Positions 53,715 to 62,611 of a DNA stretch of 64,000 bases are shown here, one piece after another; position 1 is the stretch's first letter; each line of letters opens with the position of its first letter. Made by a program: the position numbers and the translations under genes. The notes under the pieces are model-generated. The model had not been told where the DNA came from and did not search any database. It worked only from the letters and a program-made list of their open reading frames with translations. The stretch spans positions 1-64,000 of the forward strand of contig CADAUZ010000012.1 of assembly GCA_902791215.1 (NCBI GenBank). The letters are read 5' to 3'. This DNA comes from Oscillospiraceae bacterium. GTDB taxonomy: Bacteria > Bacillota > Clostridia > Oscillospirales > Oscillospiraceae.

Positions 53715-53747
53715 GCCATGAAAAGAGCACACATATCCTTTCATGGC
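53715..53747 (-). promoter_or_regulatory. Leader hairpin before the BMP gene
   Basis: GCCATGAAA/TTTCATGGC stem in the 5' untranslated region, 40 bases before the start codon. Possible RNA stabilising or expression-platform element. Confidence 0.45.
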
Positions 53748-53760
53748 AGCGTCAGTGCGA

Positions 53761-53794
53761 AAAGAAAAAGGCACTGGCGCGGACGATCGGCGCC
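53761..53794 (-). terminator. Candidate riboswitch terminator
   Basis: Minus-strand GGCGC...GCGCC stem followed by AGTGCC and TTTTTCTTTT. It lies about 55 bases after the purine aptamer and could be its expression platform. Confidence 0.55.
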
Positions 53795-53849
53795 CGGTAC
53801 CAATGCATATATACCAAAAGGGGCCGAAGGCTCGTCCCCTGTTGGGTAC

Positions 53850-53918
53850 TTCGATAGTCCGGTCATTTACGGCGTCCGGGTAGAAACTTCAAATCCATAT
53901 CATTTGCTATATATCGAG
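53850..53918 (-). promoter_or_regulatory. Purine riboswitch, guanine type
   Basis: Read on the minus strand: P1 TCGATA/TATCGA, AATGATATGG, GTTTCTACC, CCGTAAATG and GGACTAT appear in the conserved order. The specificity position in GACTAT is C, which pairs with guanine; adenine types have GATTAT. It lies upstream of the BMP-type binding protein, so the operon is likely repressed when guanine is plentiful. The rest of the leader (53680-54108) shows no gene. Confidence 0.93.
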
Positions 53919-54108
53919 ACATATTCAATTGTCACGCGCGGGATGCATATAAAATAGCAGGCTTTTCGGCAAAAGTCAACTGTATTTCTTGTAAGAACTG
54001 GCCAGAATTACAAAGCAGAATTTGGCGAAAATGCACAAATTACCCTTTCCTGGAAAAACCCGCAAAGCCTTGCAGTGCAATAGGTTCAAGGTTTTGAACT
54101 GTTTTGGG

Positions 54109-54221
54109 CTTGCCTCCCCTGGAAGGGGAGGTGGCCGAAGGCCGGAGGGGTTTGAGCTGTGACGGGAAACCCCTCAGTCACCGGTGTTCACACCGGGGAC
54201 AGCTCCCCTTTCAGGGGAGCC
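54109..54221. repeat. Family B-like element after xpt
   Basis: CTTGCCTCCCCTGGAAGGGGAGG, then GTGGCCGAAGGCCGGAGGGG, a core with CCGGTGTTCACACCGG, and CTCCCCTTTCAGGGGAG. The core stem differs from the other copies, so this is a diverged subtype. It fills the gap downstream of xpt. Confidence 0.7.
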
Positions 54222-54226
54222 CTGTC

Positions 54227-54796
54227 TCACCCGAACACGATGCCGCTGTCGTCCATTTGTACGATCCTTGCCAGCGACTCGACTCGCACGCCCATCTCGC
54301 GCAGTTGGTCGCCGCCGCCCTGAAAGCGCTTTTCGATCGCGCAGCCCGCGCCGACGAGCGTCGCGCCCGCCTGCCGGACCAGATCTTTAAGCCCCACGAG
54401 GGCCGCGCCGGTGGCGAGAAAATCGTCGATCAGCAGCACGCGGTCACCGGGCAGCAGGTAGTCCTTCGACACCACGACGGTGTTGGTGTTGCCGTGGGTA
54501 AAGGAGGGGATTTCGGTCTGGTAGAGATTGCCGGAGATGTTTTTGGTCTTGCTCTTTTTGGCGAAGACCACCGGGCACTGAAACTCCAGCCCCGTCAGGA
54601 TCGCCAGGGCGATGCCGGAGGCCTCGATGGTGAGAATCTTGTTGACGCCGTCATGCTCGAACAGGCGGTGCCACTCCTTTGCCATGGCCTGCAAAAGCAT
54701 GGGGTCCATCTGATGGTTGAGAAAATTGTCGACCTTCAGGATGCCGCCCGGCAGAAGCTGTCCGTCGGAAAGAATGCGCTGCTCCAGAAGCTCCAT
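54227..54796 (-). CDS. xpt: Xanthine phosphoribosyltransferase
   Basis: A 189-residue type I PRTase that converts xanthine (and guanine) with PRPP to nucleotides. Landmarks are MELLEQRILSDGQLLPGGILKVDNFLNHQMDP, typical of Xpt, and the PRPP-binding loop VLLIDDFLATGAALVGL. The start at 54796 has GGAGGA. It follows the DUF1846 gene by 16 bases. The purine riboswitch operon is its downstream neighbour, so purine salvage genes are grouped here, but no riboswitch is seen before xpt itself. Confidence 0.95.
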   Translation of the reverse strand: MELLEQRILSDGQLLPGGILKVDNFLNHQMDPMLLQAMAKEWHRLFEHDGVNKILTIEASGIALAILTGLEFQCPVVFAKKSKTKNISGNLYQTEIPSFTHGNTNTVVVSKDYLLPGDRVLLIDDFLATGAALVGLKDLVRQAGATLVGAGCAIEKRFQGGGDQLREMGVRVESLARIVQMDDSGIVFG

Positions 54797-54812
54797 GATT
54801 GTTGTCCTCCGA

Positions 54813-56297
54813 TTATTTGTGGTACAGCTTCTTCGCCTGGTACCTGGGCTCGAAACTGATATTGACGCCGAGCTTTTTAAACAGGTCCTCGTCCACATGG
54901 GAGAGGATGACCGTGGAGTGGGCCTCGGCGCCCTTGAGCTTTGCAAGCTGGTCGATGGCGAGATCCGCCATGGGGTTCGTGACCGCGCAGATGGTCAGCG
55001 CGATCAAAAGCTCGTCCGTGTGCAGACGGGGGTTGTGGTTGCCCAGGTGCTCCACCTTGAGGTGCTGGATGGGCTTGATAACGCCGGGGGCGATGAGGGG
55101 CAGCTTCTTGTCGATGCCCGCGAGGGCTTTCAGCGCGTTGATGAGCGCCGCCGAGGACGCGCCGAGAAGCGAGGTGGTCTTGCCCGTGACGATGCGCCCG
55201 TCGTTTAATTCGATGGCGACGGCGGGGCCGTCGGTGGCCTCGGCCTTGTCAAGCGCCGCCTTGACCACCGGGCGATCGGCGGAGGAGATGTCGAGGGAGT
55301 TCATGATGAGTTCGATCTGCCGCATCTCGGTCGGCTTGCCGAGACCCTTGCGGGCGGCGACGGCGGCGGCATACCAGCGGCGGATGATCTCCTGCTTCGA
55401 CGCTTCCCTGCACACCTCGTCGTCCGAGATGCAGAACCCCACCATGTTGACGCCCATATCCGTGGGGCTCTTGTAGGGGCACTCGCCGTAGATGGACTTG
55501 AAGATGGCCTGCAGGACGGGGTAGATCTCCACGTCGCGGTTATAGTTGACGGCGGTCTCGCCGTAGGCCTCGAGGTGGTAGGGGTCGATCATGTTCACGT
55601 CGTCGAGGTCCGCGGTGGCGGCCTCGTAGGCCAGGTTCACCGGGTGCTTGAGCGGCAGGTTCCAGACGGGGAAGGTCTCAAACTTGGCGTAGCCCGCGTC
55701 GATGCCGCGCTTGTGCTCGTGGTAGAGCTGGCTTAAACACGTGGCCATCTTGCCGCTGCCGGGGCCGGGGGCGGTCACGACGATGAGGCTGCGCTCGGTC
55801 TCGATGTAGTCGTTTTTCCCGAAGCCCTCGTCCGAGACGATGAGGGGCACGTTTGCTGGGTAGTCGGGGATGATGTAGTGCAGATAGGTGCGCACGCCCA
55901 GGGCCTCGAGGCGCTTGCGGAAGGCGTCGGCGATGGCCTGGCCGCGGTAGTGGGTGATGACCACGGAGCCGATGTAGAGCCCGATGCCGCGGAAGGCGTC
56001 GATGAGGCGGAGGGTGTCGTCCTCGTAGGTGATGCCGAGGTCGCCTCTGCGCTTGGAGCGCTCGATATCGTCGGCGGAGATGGCGATGACGATCTCGGCG
56101 TCGTCCTTCATTTCCAGCAGCATCCGCACCTTGCTGTCCGGCTCAAAGCCCGGCAGCACGCGGGCGGCGTGGTAGTCGTCAAAGAGCTTGCCGCCGAATT
56201 CCAGGTACAGCTTGCCGCCGAACTTGCTGATGCGGTCGCGGATCTTCTGGGACTGGAGTTTTAAGTATTTCTCGTTGTCAAAGCCGATGCGGTTCAT
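54813..56297 (-). CDS. DUF1846-family protein
   Basis: A 494-residue protein with the DUF1846 signature. Visible family segments: MNRIGFDNEKYLKLQSQKIRDRI, FGGKLFDDYHAARVLPGFEPDSKVRMLL, TAPGPGSGKMATCLSQLYHE (a P-loop-like GPGSGK), and NPRLHTDELLIALTICAVTNPMADLA. Function is not established for the family. Placement directly before xpt with a 16-base gap suggests an operon and a possible nucleotide-related job, which is inference. Confidence 0.92.
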   Translation of the reverse strand: MNRIGFDNEKYLKLQSQKIRDRISKFGGKLYLEFGGKLFDDYHAARVLPGFEPDSKVRMLLEMKDDAEIVIAISADDIERSKRRGDLGITYEDDTLRLIDAFRGIGLYIGSVVITHYRGQAIADAFRKRLEALGVRTYLHYIIPDYPANVPLIVSDEGFGKNDYIETERSLIVVTAPGPGSGKMATCLSQLYHEHKRGIDAGYAKFETFPVWNLPLKHPVNLAYEAATADLDDVNMIDPYHLEAYGETAVNYNRDVEIYPVLQAIFKSIYGECPYKSPTDMGVNMVGFCISDDEVCREASKQEIIRRWYAAAVAARKGLGKPTEMRQIELIMNSLDISSADRPVVKAALDKAEATDGPAVAIELNDGRIVTGKTTSLLGASSAALINALKALAGIDKKLPLIAPGVIKPIQHLKVEHLGNHNPRLHTDELLIALTICAVTNPMADLAIDQLAKLKGAEAHSTVILSHVDEDLFKKLGVNISFEPRYQAKKLYHK

Positions 56298-56322
56298 GGT
56301 CCTCTCTCCCCCGTTCCTCCTC

Positions 56323-56408
56323 TGTCATTCTGAGCGAAGCGAAGAATCTTTATCAGTATAAAGGTTCCGGGCAGAAATCCTTCGCCGCTTAAGCGGCTCA
56401 GAATGACA
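56323..56408. repeat. Family C repeat, second copy
   Basis: TGTCATTCTGAGCGAAGCGAAG at the left, CTTCGCCGCTTAAGCGGCTCAGAATGACA at the right, with an inner CGCTTAAGCG palindrome. It lies upstream of the DUF1846 gene. Confidence 0.75.
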
Positions 56409-56539
56409 AGGGGGTTGAAGATTTTCAATTAACGATCGCTATTTTACCACAGCATACGCCCGAGGGCAAGATGACAGATTTAGACTTTTTTTATTCACAT
56501 TCTTGTGATATAGTACAAACTGAATAAGTGCGAAAAATA

Positions 56540-56704
56540 AAAAGTGAAAAGTGCAGAGTGAAAAGTGAAGAGAAGGGATGCCCGGGGCGTGATGATATCC
56601 GGCTCCGTCCTCAGAACGATTCACCGGAGGCAGCCGTTTATTTATCATTCGTCCGTGAAGCGGACACTATATTTACACTTTCCACTTTTCACTCTCCACT
56701 TTAT
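56540..56704. repeat. Family S repeat before secA
   Basis: Left arm AAAGTGAAAAGTGCAGAGTG, right arm ACTTTCCACTTTTCACTCTCC; core TCCGTGAAGCGGACACTAT. It ends within 5 bases of an ATAAGGA before secA. Confidence 0.75.
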
Positions 56705-56742
56705 AAGGAATACGAAACTCTTTGAGAAAGGTTAAGACATAC

Positions 56743-59520
56743 ATGGGACTGTTTGACAAATTATTCGGCACCTACTCCGAGCGGGAGCTCAAGCGTATCA
56801 ACCCCATCGCGGACAAGATCGAGGCACTCGGCGACAAAATGGCGGCGCTCACGGACGAGCAGCTTCGCGCCAAGACGGACGAGTTTAAAGAGCGCCTTCA
56901 AAACGGCGAGACCCTGGACGACCTGCTGCCCGAGGCCTTCGCGGTCGCGCGCGAGGCAAGCTGGCGCGTGCTGGGCATGCGGCCCTTCCGCGTCCAGCTC
57001 ATCGGCGGCATCGTCCTGCACCAGGGCCGCATTGCCGAGATGAAGACCGGCGAAGGCAAGACCCTCGTCGCCGTGCTGCCCGCCTACCTCAACGCCCTGA
57101 CCGGCGAGGGGGTACATATCGTCACGGTCAACGATTACCTGGCGCGCCGCGACAGCGAGTGGATGGGCAAGGTGCACCGCTTCCTCGGCCTCACCGTGGG
57201 CCTCATCGTCCACGACCTGGACAACAACCAGCGCCGCGAGGCCTACAACTGCGACATCACCTACGGCACCAACAATGAGATGGGCTTTGACTACCTGCGC
57301 GACAACATGGCCCTGTATAAAGCCGACATGGTCCAGCGCGGCCACGCCTTCGCCATCGTCGACGAGGTGGACTCCATCCTTATCGACGAAGCCCGCACCC
57401 CCCTCATCATCTCCGGCCAGGGCGACGAGAGCACCGACCTCTACCGCAAGGCGGACGATTTTGTCTCCCGGCTCAAGAAGGTCGTGTACGCCTCCGTCGA
57501 CGAGAAGGAGGAGGAGAGCGAGGACCTGGACGCCGATTACGTCGTCGACGAGAAGGCCCGCAGCGCCACCCTCACCGCCCGCGGCATCGCCAAGGCAGAG
57601 AAGGCCTTCGGGCTTGAAAACCTCGCCGATATGGAAAACGCCACCCTTGCCCACCACATCAACCAGGCCCTCAAGGCCCACGGCATCATGAAGCGGGACA
57701 TCGACTACATCGTCAAGGACGGCGAGATCATCATCGTCGATGAGTTCACCGGCCGCCTCATGCTGGGCAGACGCTACTCCGAGGGCCTCCACCAGGCCAT
57801 CGAGGCCAAGGAACATGTGGACGTGCAGCAGGAGAACAAGACGCTCGCGACCATCACCTTCCAGAACTATTTCAGACTTTACGGGAAACTCTCCGGCATG
57901 ACCGGCACCGCCGCCACCGAGGCGGAGGAGTTCGGCGCCATCTACAAGCTCGACATCATCGAGATCCCCACCAACAAGCCCGTCATCCGCAAGGACCACC
58001 CGGACGTGGTGTTCAAAAACGACAGCGGCAAAAACCACGCCATTGTTGAGCAGATCGTGGCCTGCCACGAAAAGGGCCAGCCTGTGCTGGTGGGCACGGT
58101 GTCCATTGAGAAGAGCGAGTATATCTCTTCACTATTAAAAAGAAAAGGCATCCCCCATACGGTCCTGAATGCAAAGTACCACGAGAAGGAGGCCGAGATC
58201 GTTGCCCAGGCGGGCAAGCTCGGCGCCGTCACCATCGCCACCAACATGGCCGGCCGCGGCACCGACATCACCCTCGGCGGCAACGCGGAGTTCCTGTCCA
58301 AGGCCGACCTGAGAAAGGCGGGCTTTGAGGAGGACGTGATCGCCGAGGCCACCGGCTTTGCCGAGACCACGGACGAAAACATCCTCGCCGCGCGCCAGAT
58401 GTTCCGGGAGCGCATGGAGGCCCACAAGAAGGACACCGACGCCGAGGCCGAGAAGGTCCGCGCGGTGGGCGGCCTCTTCATCCTCGGCACCGAGCGGCAC
58501 GAGTCGCGCCGTATCGACAACCAGCTCAGAGGCCGCGCGGGCCGTCAGGGCGACCCCGGCGAGAGCCGCTTCTACCTCGCCATGACGGACGACGTGATGC
58601 GTCTCTTCGGTTCCGAGCGCGTCATGGGCATGATGGACGCCCTCAAGGTGGACGACGACACGCCGCTTGACGCCAAGATGCTCTCCGGCGCCATCGAGCA
58701 GGCCCAGAAGACGGTCGAAAGCCGCAACTTCCAGACCCGCAAGGCGGTGCTCGAATACGACGACGTGATGAACAAGCAGCGTGAGATCATCTACGGCGAG
58801 CGCCGCAAGGTCCTCGACGGCGAGGACATCCGAGCCCAGATCATGAGCATGATCTCTGAGTACATCTCCTCCACCGTAAACGACGCCCTCTCCGGCACCG
58901 CCTGCGACGATCAGGCACAGCTCGACGATGCGCTGTCGCCCTTTGAAAAGCTCTTCATGCCCCGCGGCACGTTTAAGCTTTCCGGGTTCGGCGGCTCGGT
59001 CAAGCCGGACAGGCTCAGTGCCGCCGTGCAGGAGCTGGCCGAGAAGGTCTACGCCGAGCGCGAAGAGACCTTCGGGCTTGCCCCCAACGGCACGCCGCTC
59101 ATGCGTGAGCTCGAGCGCGTCATCATGCTGCGCGTGGTGGACGAGTACTGGATGGACCACATCGACGCCATGGACGAACTCAAACGCGGCATCGGCCTGC
59201 GCGGCTACGGCTCCTCCAAGCCCATCGACGCCTACAAGCAGGAGGGCTTCGACATGTTCGAGGCCATGGTCCACGGCATCCGCGAGGAGACTGTGCGCAG
59301 GCTTTACACCGTGCGCATCCGCAGGGAGGCCCCCATCGAACGCAAGGCCGTCGCCAAAAACGCGGCCGCAAACGTGGGCGGGGACGAACCGGTCAAAAAG
59401 CAGCCGGTCAAGAAGATCCCCAAGCCCGGCCGCAACGACCCCTGCCCCTGCGGCAAAATGAAGCCCGACGGCAGCAGAAGACTCAAGTATAAAGAGTGCT
59501 GCGGCAGAAACGAGAAGTAA
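56743..59520 (+). CDS. secA: Preprotein translocase ATPase SecA
   Basis: A 925-residue motor that drives proteins through SecYEG. Walker A is MKTGEGKTL, Walker [18 protein letters not shown]; the preprotein-binding domain and helical wing domains occupy the middle. The C-terminal zinc motif is CPCG...YKECCGR, with an insert [11 protein letters not shown] between the two cysteine pairs compared with the usual CPCGSGKKYKxCC. The start at 56743 has AAAGG about 12 bases upstream; an upstream in-frame ATG (56722) lies before this site. First gene of a run with pgeF and a binding protein. Confidence 0.97.
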   Translation: MGLFDKLFGTYSERELKRINPIADKIEALGDKMAALTDEQLRAKTDEFKERLQNGETLDDLLPEAFAVAREASWRVLGMRPFRVQLIGGIVLHQGRIAEMKTGEGKTLVAVLPAYLNALTGEGVHIVTVNDYLARRDSEWMGKVHRFLGLTVGLIVHDLDNNQRREAYNCDITYGTNNEMGFDYLRDNMALYKADMVQRGHAFAIVDEVDSILIDEARTPLIISGQGDESTDLYRKADDFVSRLKKVVYASVDEKEEESEDLDADYVVDEKARSATLTARGIAKAEKAFGLENLADMENATLAHHINQALKAHGIMKRDIDYIVKDGEIIIVDEFTGRLMLGRRYSEGLHQAIEAKEHVDVQQENKTLATITFQNYFRLYGKLSGMTGTAATEAEEFGAIYKLDIIEIPTNKPVIRKDHPDVVFKNDSGKNHAIVEQIVACHEKGQPVLVGTVSIEKSEYISSLLKRKGIPHTVLNAKYHEKEAEIVAQAGKLGAVTIATNMAGRGTDITLGGNAEFLSKADLRKAGFEEDVIAEATGFAETTDENILAARQMFRERMEAHKKDTDAEAEKVRAVGGLFILGTERHESRRIDNQLRGRAGRQGDPGESRFYLAMTDDVMRLFGSERVMGMMDALKVDDDTPLDAKMLSGAIEQAQKTVESRNFQTRKAVLEYDDVMNKQREIIYGERRKVLDGEDIRAQIMSMISEYISSTVNDALSGTACDDQAQLDDALSPFEKLFMPRGTFKLSGFGGSVKPDRLSAAVQELAEKVYAEREETFGLAPNGTPLMRELERVIMLRVVDEYWMDHIDAMDELKRGIGLRGYGSSKPIDAYKQEGFDMFEAMVHGIREETVRRLYTVRIRREAPIERKAVAKNAAANVGGDEPVKKQPVKKIPKPGRNDPCPCGKMKPDGSRRLKYKECCGRNEK

Positions 59521-59529
59521 GGATAAACC

Positions 59530-60318
59530 ATGTTCATTGAAGAAAACGAAAACGGTCTCGTCTATATGCGCTCGGACATCATCGGGGCAAGGCACGCCTT
59601 TACCACGCGCTACGGCGGCGTGAGCACGGGGGAGTTTGCGTCCCTCAACTTTGCCTCCAACCGGGGGGACGACCCGGAGGCCGTGCGGGAAAACTACCGT
59701 CGTGTCTGCGCCCTGTTCGGCGTGGGGGAAAACGACGCCTGCGTCACCAACCAGGTACATAAAACCGACGTGCGCATCGTCACGGCGGCGGACAAGCATA
59801 CCTGTCTCGGCCCGACCCCCTATGAGGCGGACGGCATCGTCACGGCAGAAAAGGGCCTGCCCATCTTCTGCTTCGTGGCCGACTGCGTGCCGGTGCTGCT
59901 GTGGGACGCGAAAAACCGCGCCGCCGGGGCCGTACACTGCGGCTGGCGCAGCGCCGTGGGTGACATTTTAATGCATGCCCTTGCGGGCATGACGAGCCTT
60001 GGTGCAGAGACGAAGGACATCCGCGCGGCGATCGGTCCCTCCATCGGGGCCTGCTGCTTCGAGACCGACGACGATGTGCCAGACGCCGTCACGGCCTGGC
60101 TCTCCGGCGAAACGGAAGGGCTTTTTGTCCGCCGCCCGGACGGCAAGACCATGGTCGACCTGCGCCTTGCCAACGCCCGCAGGCTCTGTCAGCTCGGCGT
60201 GCCGGTACGGAACATCGACATCTCCGACGAGTGCACCTTCTGCAGCCATGACAAGTACTGGTCCCACCGCTATACCAGGGGCAGGCGCGGCAGCCAGGCG
60301 GCGGTCATCATGCTCTGA
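59530..60318 (+). CDS. pgeF: Laccase-domain protein PgeF (YfiH family)
   Basis: A 262-residue multicopper-oxidase-fold protein of the YfiH/PgeF family, which corrects peptidoglycan precursor errors in E. coli or acts as a purine-nucleoside enzyme. The three conserved zinc ligands are in NQVHKTDV, VADCVPVLLWD and HCGWRSAVGD. The gap to secA is 9 bases and to the next gene is 9 bases, so it is transcribed with them. Confidence 0.9.
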   Translation: MFIEENENGLVYMRSDIIGARHAFTTRYGGVSTGEFASLNFASNRGDDPEAVRENYRRVCALFGVGENDACVTNQVHKTDVRIVTAADKHTCLGPTPYEADGIVTAEKGLPIFCFVADCVPVLLWDAKNRAAGAVHCGWRSAVGDILMHALAGMTSLGAETKDIRAAIGPSIGACCFETDDDVPDAVTAWLSGETEGLFVRRPDGKTMVDLRLANARRLCQLGVPVRNIDISDECTFCSHDKYWSHRYTRGRRGSQAAVIML

Positions 60319-60327
60319 GGAAACGCC

Positions 60328-61899
60328 ATGAAACGAAGACTTCTGTGTTTTCTGCTCATCTCGGCGATGCTGCTGCTCACGGGCTGCGGCGGGAGAACAG
60401 CCGCCGACCCCAACGCGGGCATCCCCGAGTCCACCAGGGGCAAGGACGTGACGCGCGCCAAGGCCGCCGACAACTACTTCTCCTTAAACTATAACGAGGA
60501 CTTCAGCTTAAACCCCATCCTCGCCACCAACCACTCAAACCAGCTCCTGTGCGATCTGGTGTACGAGAACATGGTGGAGCTGGACGACAACTTCGAGGTC
60601 GTGCCGAACGTCCTGGACGCGGGGCTTCCCAACGACACCGCCACCTACTGGACCTTCACCATCGACCCGGGCCACGTCTTCCACGACGGTACCCCCGTCA
60701 CCGGCGCGGACATCCGATACTCCCTTGAGCGCGCGGTCGCCACGCAGGACCGCTACCGGGGCCGCTTCGCCAGCTACCAGGGCTCGGGCTATGACGAGAA
60801 CCACTTCTATGTCACCCTCGGCATCGGGGACACCCAGTTTGCAAAGCTCCTCAACATCCCCATCATCAAGTCCGGCACCATGGACGACAAGCCCCCCATG
60901 GGCTCCGGCCCCTATGACTACGGCGATTACGGCAAGACGCTGGAGGCCTACGAGGGCTATCCCGGCTACAACGAGCTGCCCATCAAGACCATCCATCTCG
61001 TGAGCTATTCCACCGCCGACGAGATCCTGTCAAACTTCGAGGACGGCGTCATCGACGCGGTCACGAACGACCCCTCCAGCTACACCAACATCGGCTACTC
61101 CTCGTCCAACGAGATCCGCAACTTCAACACCACGAATCTCCACTACATCATGTTCAACGAGGAGGGGCTCATCGGCCGCTACAGCGGCTTCAGGCAGGCG
61201 ATGGTCTACGCCTTCGACCGCGTGAACTGGGCCGAGAACCTCATGCACGGCAACGCGACGGCAGCGGCGGTGCCCATGCACCCGGCCTGCGCCGACTACC
61301 CGCTGGAGTACGCCTCGCAGCTAAGCTACAATCTGGACACCTGCCGCATCGTGCTGGAAAACGCGGGCATCCGCGACTATGACGAGGACGGGATGCTGGA
61401 GTACATGTCCGGCACGGCCCAGGATATCGACGTGAACTTCATCGTCTGCTCCGACTCGAGCGCCAAGACCGGCGTGGCGCGGCGCTTTGCCGAGGACATG
61501 GCGTCCATCGGCATGAAGGTCACGGTGCGGGAGCTTACGTGGGAGGAGTACCTGACCGCGCTGGAGGAGGGCGACTTCGACATGTACTACGGCGAGGTAA
61601 AGCTGCGCAACAACTTTGACCTCACCGAGCTTCTCGACCCCGACTCGAGCCTCAACTACTCCCGCAGCATCGACACCGGCTATGTCGCCATGATCAACAA
61701 CTATCTCGCCTGCGCGCCCTCCCAGCGCTCGGCGGTGTACCAGCAGCTTTGCGAGTACATCAACACAAACGGCGCGCTCATCTCCATCGGCTTTGAGGAC
61801 CAGCAGCTCATCGTCCACCGCGGCGTCATCCGCGGATTGAACCCGAACCTCGGCAATCCGTTTTTCGATTTCCAGAACTGGGAGATCATGCTGGAATAA
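60328..61899 (+). CDS. Lipoprotein substrate-binding protein, family 5 (oligopeptide/nickel type)
   Basis: A 523-residue lipoprotein with lipobox LLTGC at residue about 20 and a cluster-C substrate-binding fold. Family signs are WTFTIDPGHVFHDGTPVTGADIRYSLERAV, and later RQAMVYAFDRVNW and KVTVRELTWEEYLTALEEGDFD. It probably captures peptides or a related ligand at the cell surface. No permease or ATPase gene is nearby, so it must pair with a transporter elsewhere. It lies 9 bases after pgeF. Confidence 0.88.
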   Translation: MKRRLLCFLLISAMLLLTGCGGRTAADPNAGIPESTRGKDVTRAKAADNYFSLNYNEDFSLNPILATNHSNQLLCDLVYENMVELDDNFEVVPNVLDAGLPNDTATYWTFTIDPGHVFHDGTPVTGADIRYSLERAVATQDRYRGRFASYQGSGYDENHFYVTLGIGDTQFAKLLNIPIIKSGTMDDKPPMGSGPYDYGDYGKTLEAYEGYPGYNELPIKTIHLVSYSTADEILSNFEDGVIDAVTNDPSSYTNIGYSSSNEIRNFNTTNLHYIMFNEEGLIGRYSGFRQAMVYAFDRVNWAENLMHGNATAAAVPMHPACADYPLEYASQLSYNLDTCRIVLENAGIRDYDEDGMLEYMSGTAQDIDVNFIVCSDSSAKTGVARRFAEDMASIGMKVTVRELTWEEYLTALEEGDFDMYYGEVKLRNNFDLTELLDPDSSLNYSRSIDTGYVAMINNYLACAPSQRSAVYQQLCEYINTNGALISIGFEDQQLIVHRGVIRGLNPNLGNPFFDFQNWEIMLE

Positions 61900-61930
61900 A
61901 GTGAAAAGTGGAAAGTGGAAAGTGAAAATA
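61900..61930. repeat. Family S arm after the lipoprotein gene
   Basis: AGTGAAAAGTGGAAAGTGGAAAGTGAAAATA; only the left arm is recognisable. Confidence 0.55.
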
Positions 61931-61992
61931 TAAGGCAATGCTGCAGGCGTATTGTGCGGTGTTGCCACAAGAAAGAAAAGGGAGGAAAGAAC

Positions 61993-62373
61993 ATGACCGA
62001 CAGAGAACTCCTGTCCCGGGCCAAGGCGGCGTCGCTGAACGCCTATGTCCCCTATTCCCGCTTCGCCGTCGGCGCCGCGCTCGAGTGTACGGACGGCACC
62101 GTCTTCACCGGCTGCAATGTGGAAAACGCCGCCCTCGGCAGCACCATCTGCGCCGAGCGTACCGCCTGCTGCAAGGCCGTCAGCGAGGGCCATCGCGAAT
62201 TTCGCCGCATCGCCATCTACGCCGACAGCGAAAACTGGTGTACCCCCTGCGGCGCCTGCCGCCAGTTCCTGGCCGAGTTTTCCCCCGACATGGAGGTGCT
62301 GTGCGCCAAGGCCGGCGACCGCTATGTCAGCTACAAGCTCTCGGAGCTTCTGCCGCATATATTTAATTATTGA
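61993..62373 (+). CDS. cdd: Cytidine deaminase
   Basis: A 126-residue zinc enzyme that deaminates cytidine and deoxycytidine. Motif CAERTACCK carries the first zinc ligand (Cys) and the catalytic Glu; PCGACRQFLAEF carries the other two cysteines. The short, all-cysteine zinc site is that of the tetrameric Gram-positive type. N-terminal VPYSRFAVGAALECTDG is also conserved. The start at 61993 has GGGAGGAAAG. It is the last gene before two hairpin terminators. Confidence 0.96.
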   Translation: MTDRELLSRAKAASLNAYVPYSRFAVGAALECTDGTVFTGCNVENAALGSTICAERTACCKAVSEGHREFRRIAIYADSENWCTPCGACRQFLAEFSPDMEVLCAKAGDRYVSYKLSELLPHIFNY

Positions 62374-62389
62374 AATGAGCGGGAGCAAA

Positions 62390-62427
62390 AAATCACCTGC
62401 CGGGGCAAAACGCCCGGCAGGTGATTT
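62390..62427. terminator. Terminator hairpin 1 after cdd
   Basis: AAATCACCTGCCGGG/CCCGGCAGGTGATTT stem with a GCAAAACG loop. T-runs exist on both sides, stronger on the minus strand. Confidence 0.85.
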
Positions 62428-62449
62428 GCTGTTTATCGTTTAAAAAACC

Positions 62450-62483
62450 AAAGCAGAGTGCCTGACCACTCTGCTTTTAGTTT
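62450..62483. terminator. Terminator hairpin 2 between cdd and the esterase
   Basis: AAAGCAGAGTG/CACTCTGCTTT stem followed by TTAGTTT; it lies between the convergent genes. The rest of 62484-62611 shows no gene. Confidence 0.8.
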
Positions 62484-62611
62484 AAGAAGAACTTTCGTTC
62501 CTTATGAAGTTCTTTCCTGCTTGCAAGTATAGAATACCGCAAAGATGTTTCGCAGATAATACAAAATTTGTTTCACCTTTGTAAAATCAAAATTTCCCGA
62601 CAGCGCACTTT

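Noticed and set aside
58135-59937. Open frame of 600 codons opposite secA and pgeF
   Set aside because: Antisense shadow; spans two unrelated genes and lacks initiation signals.
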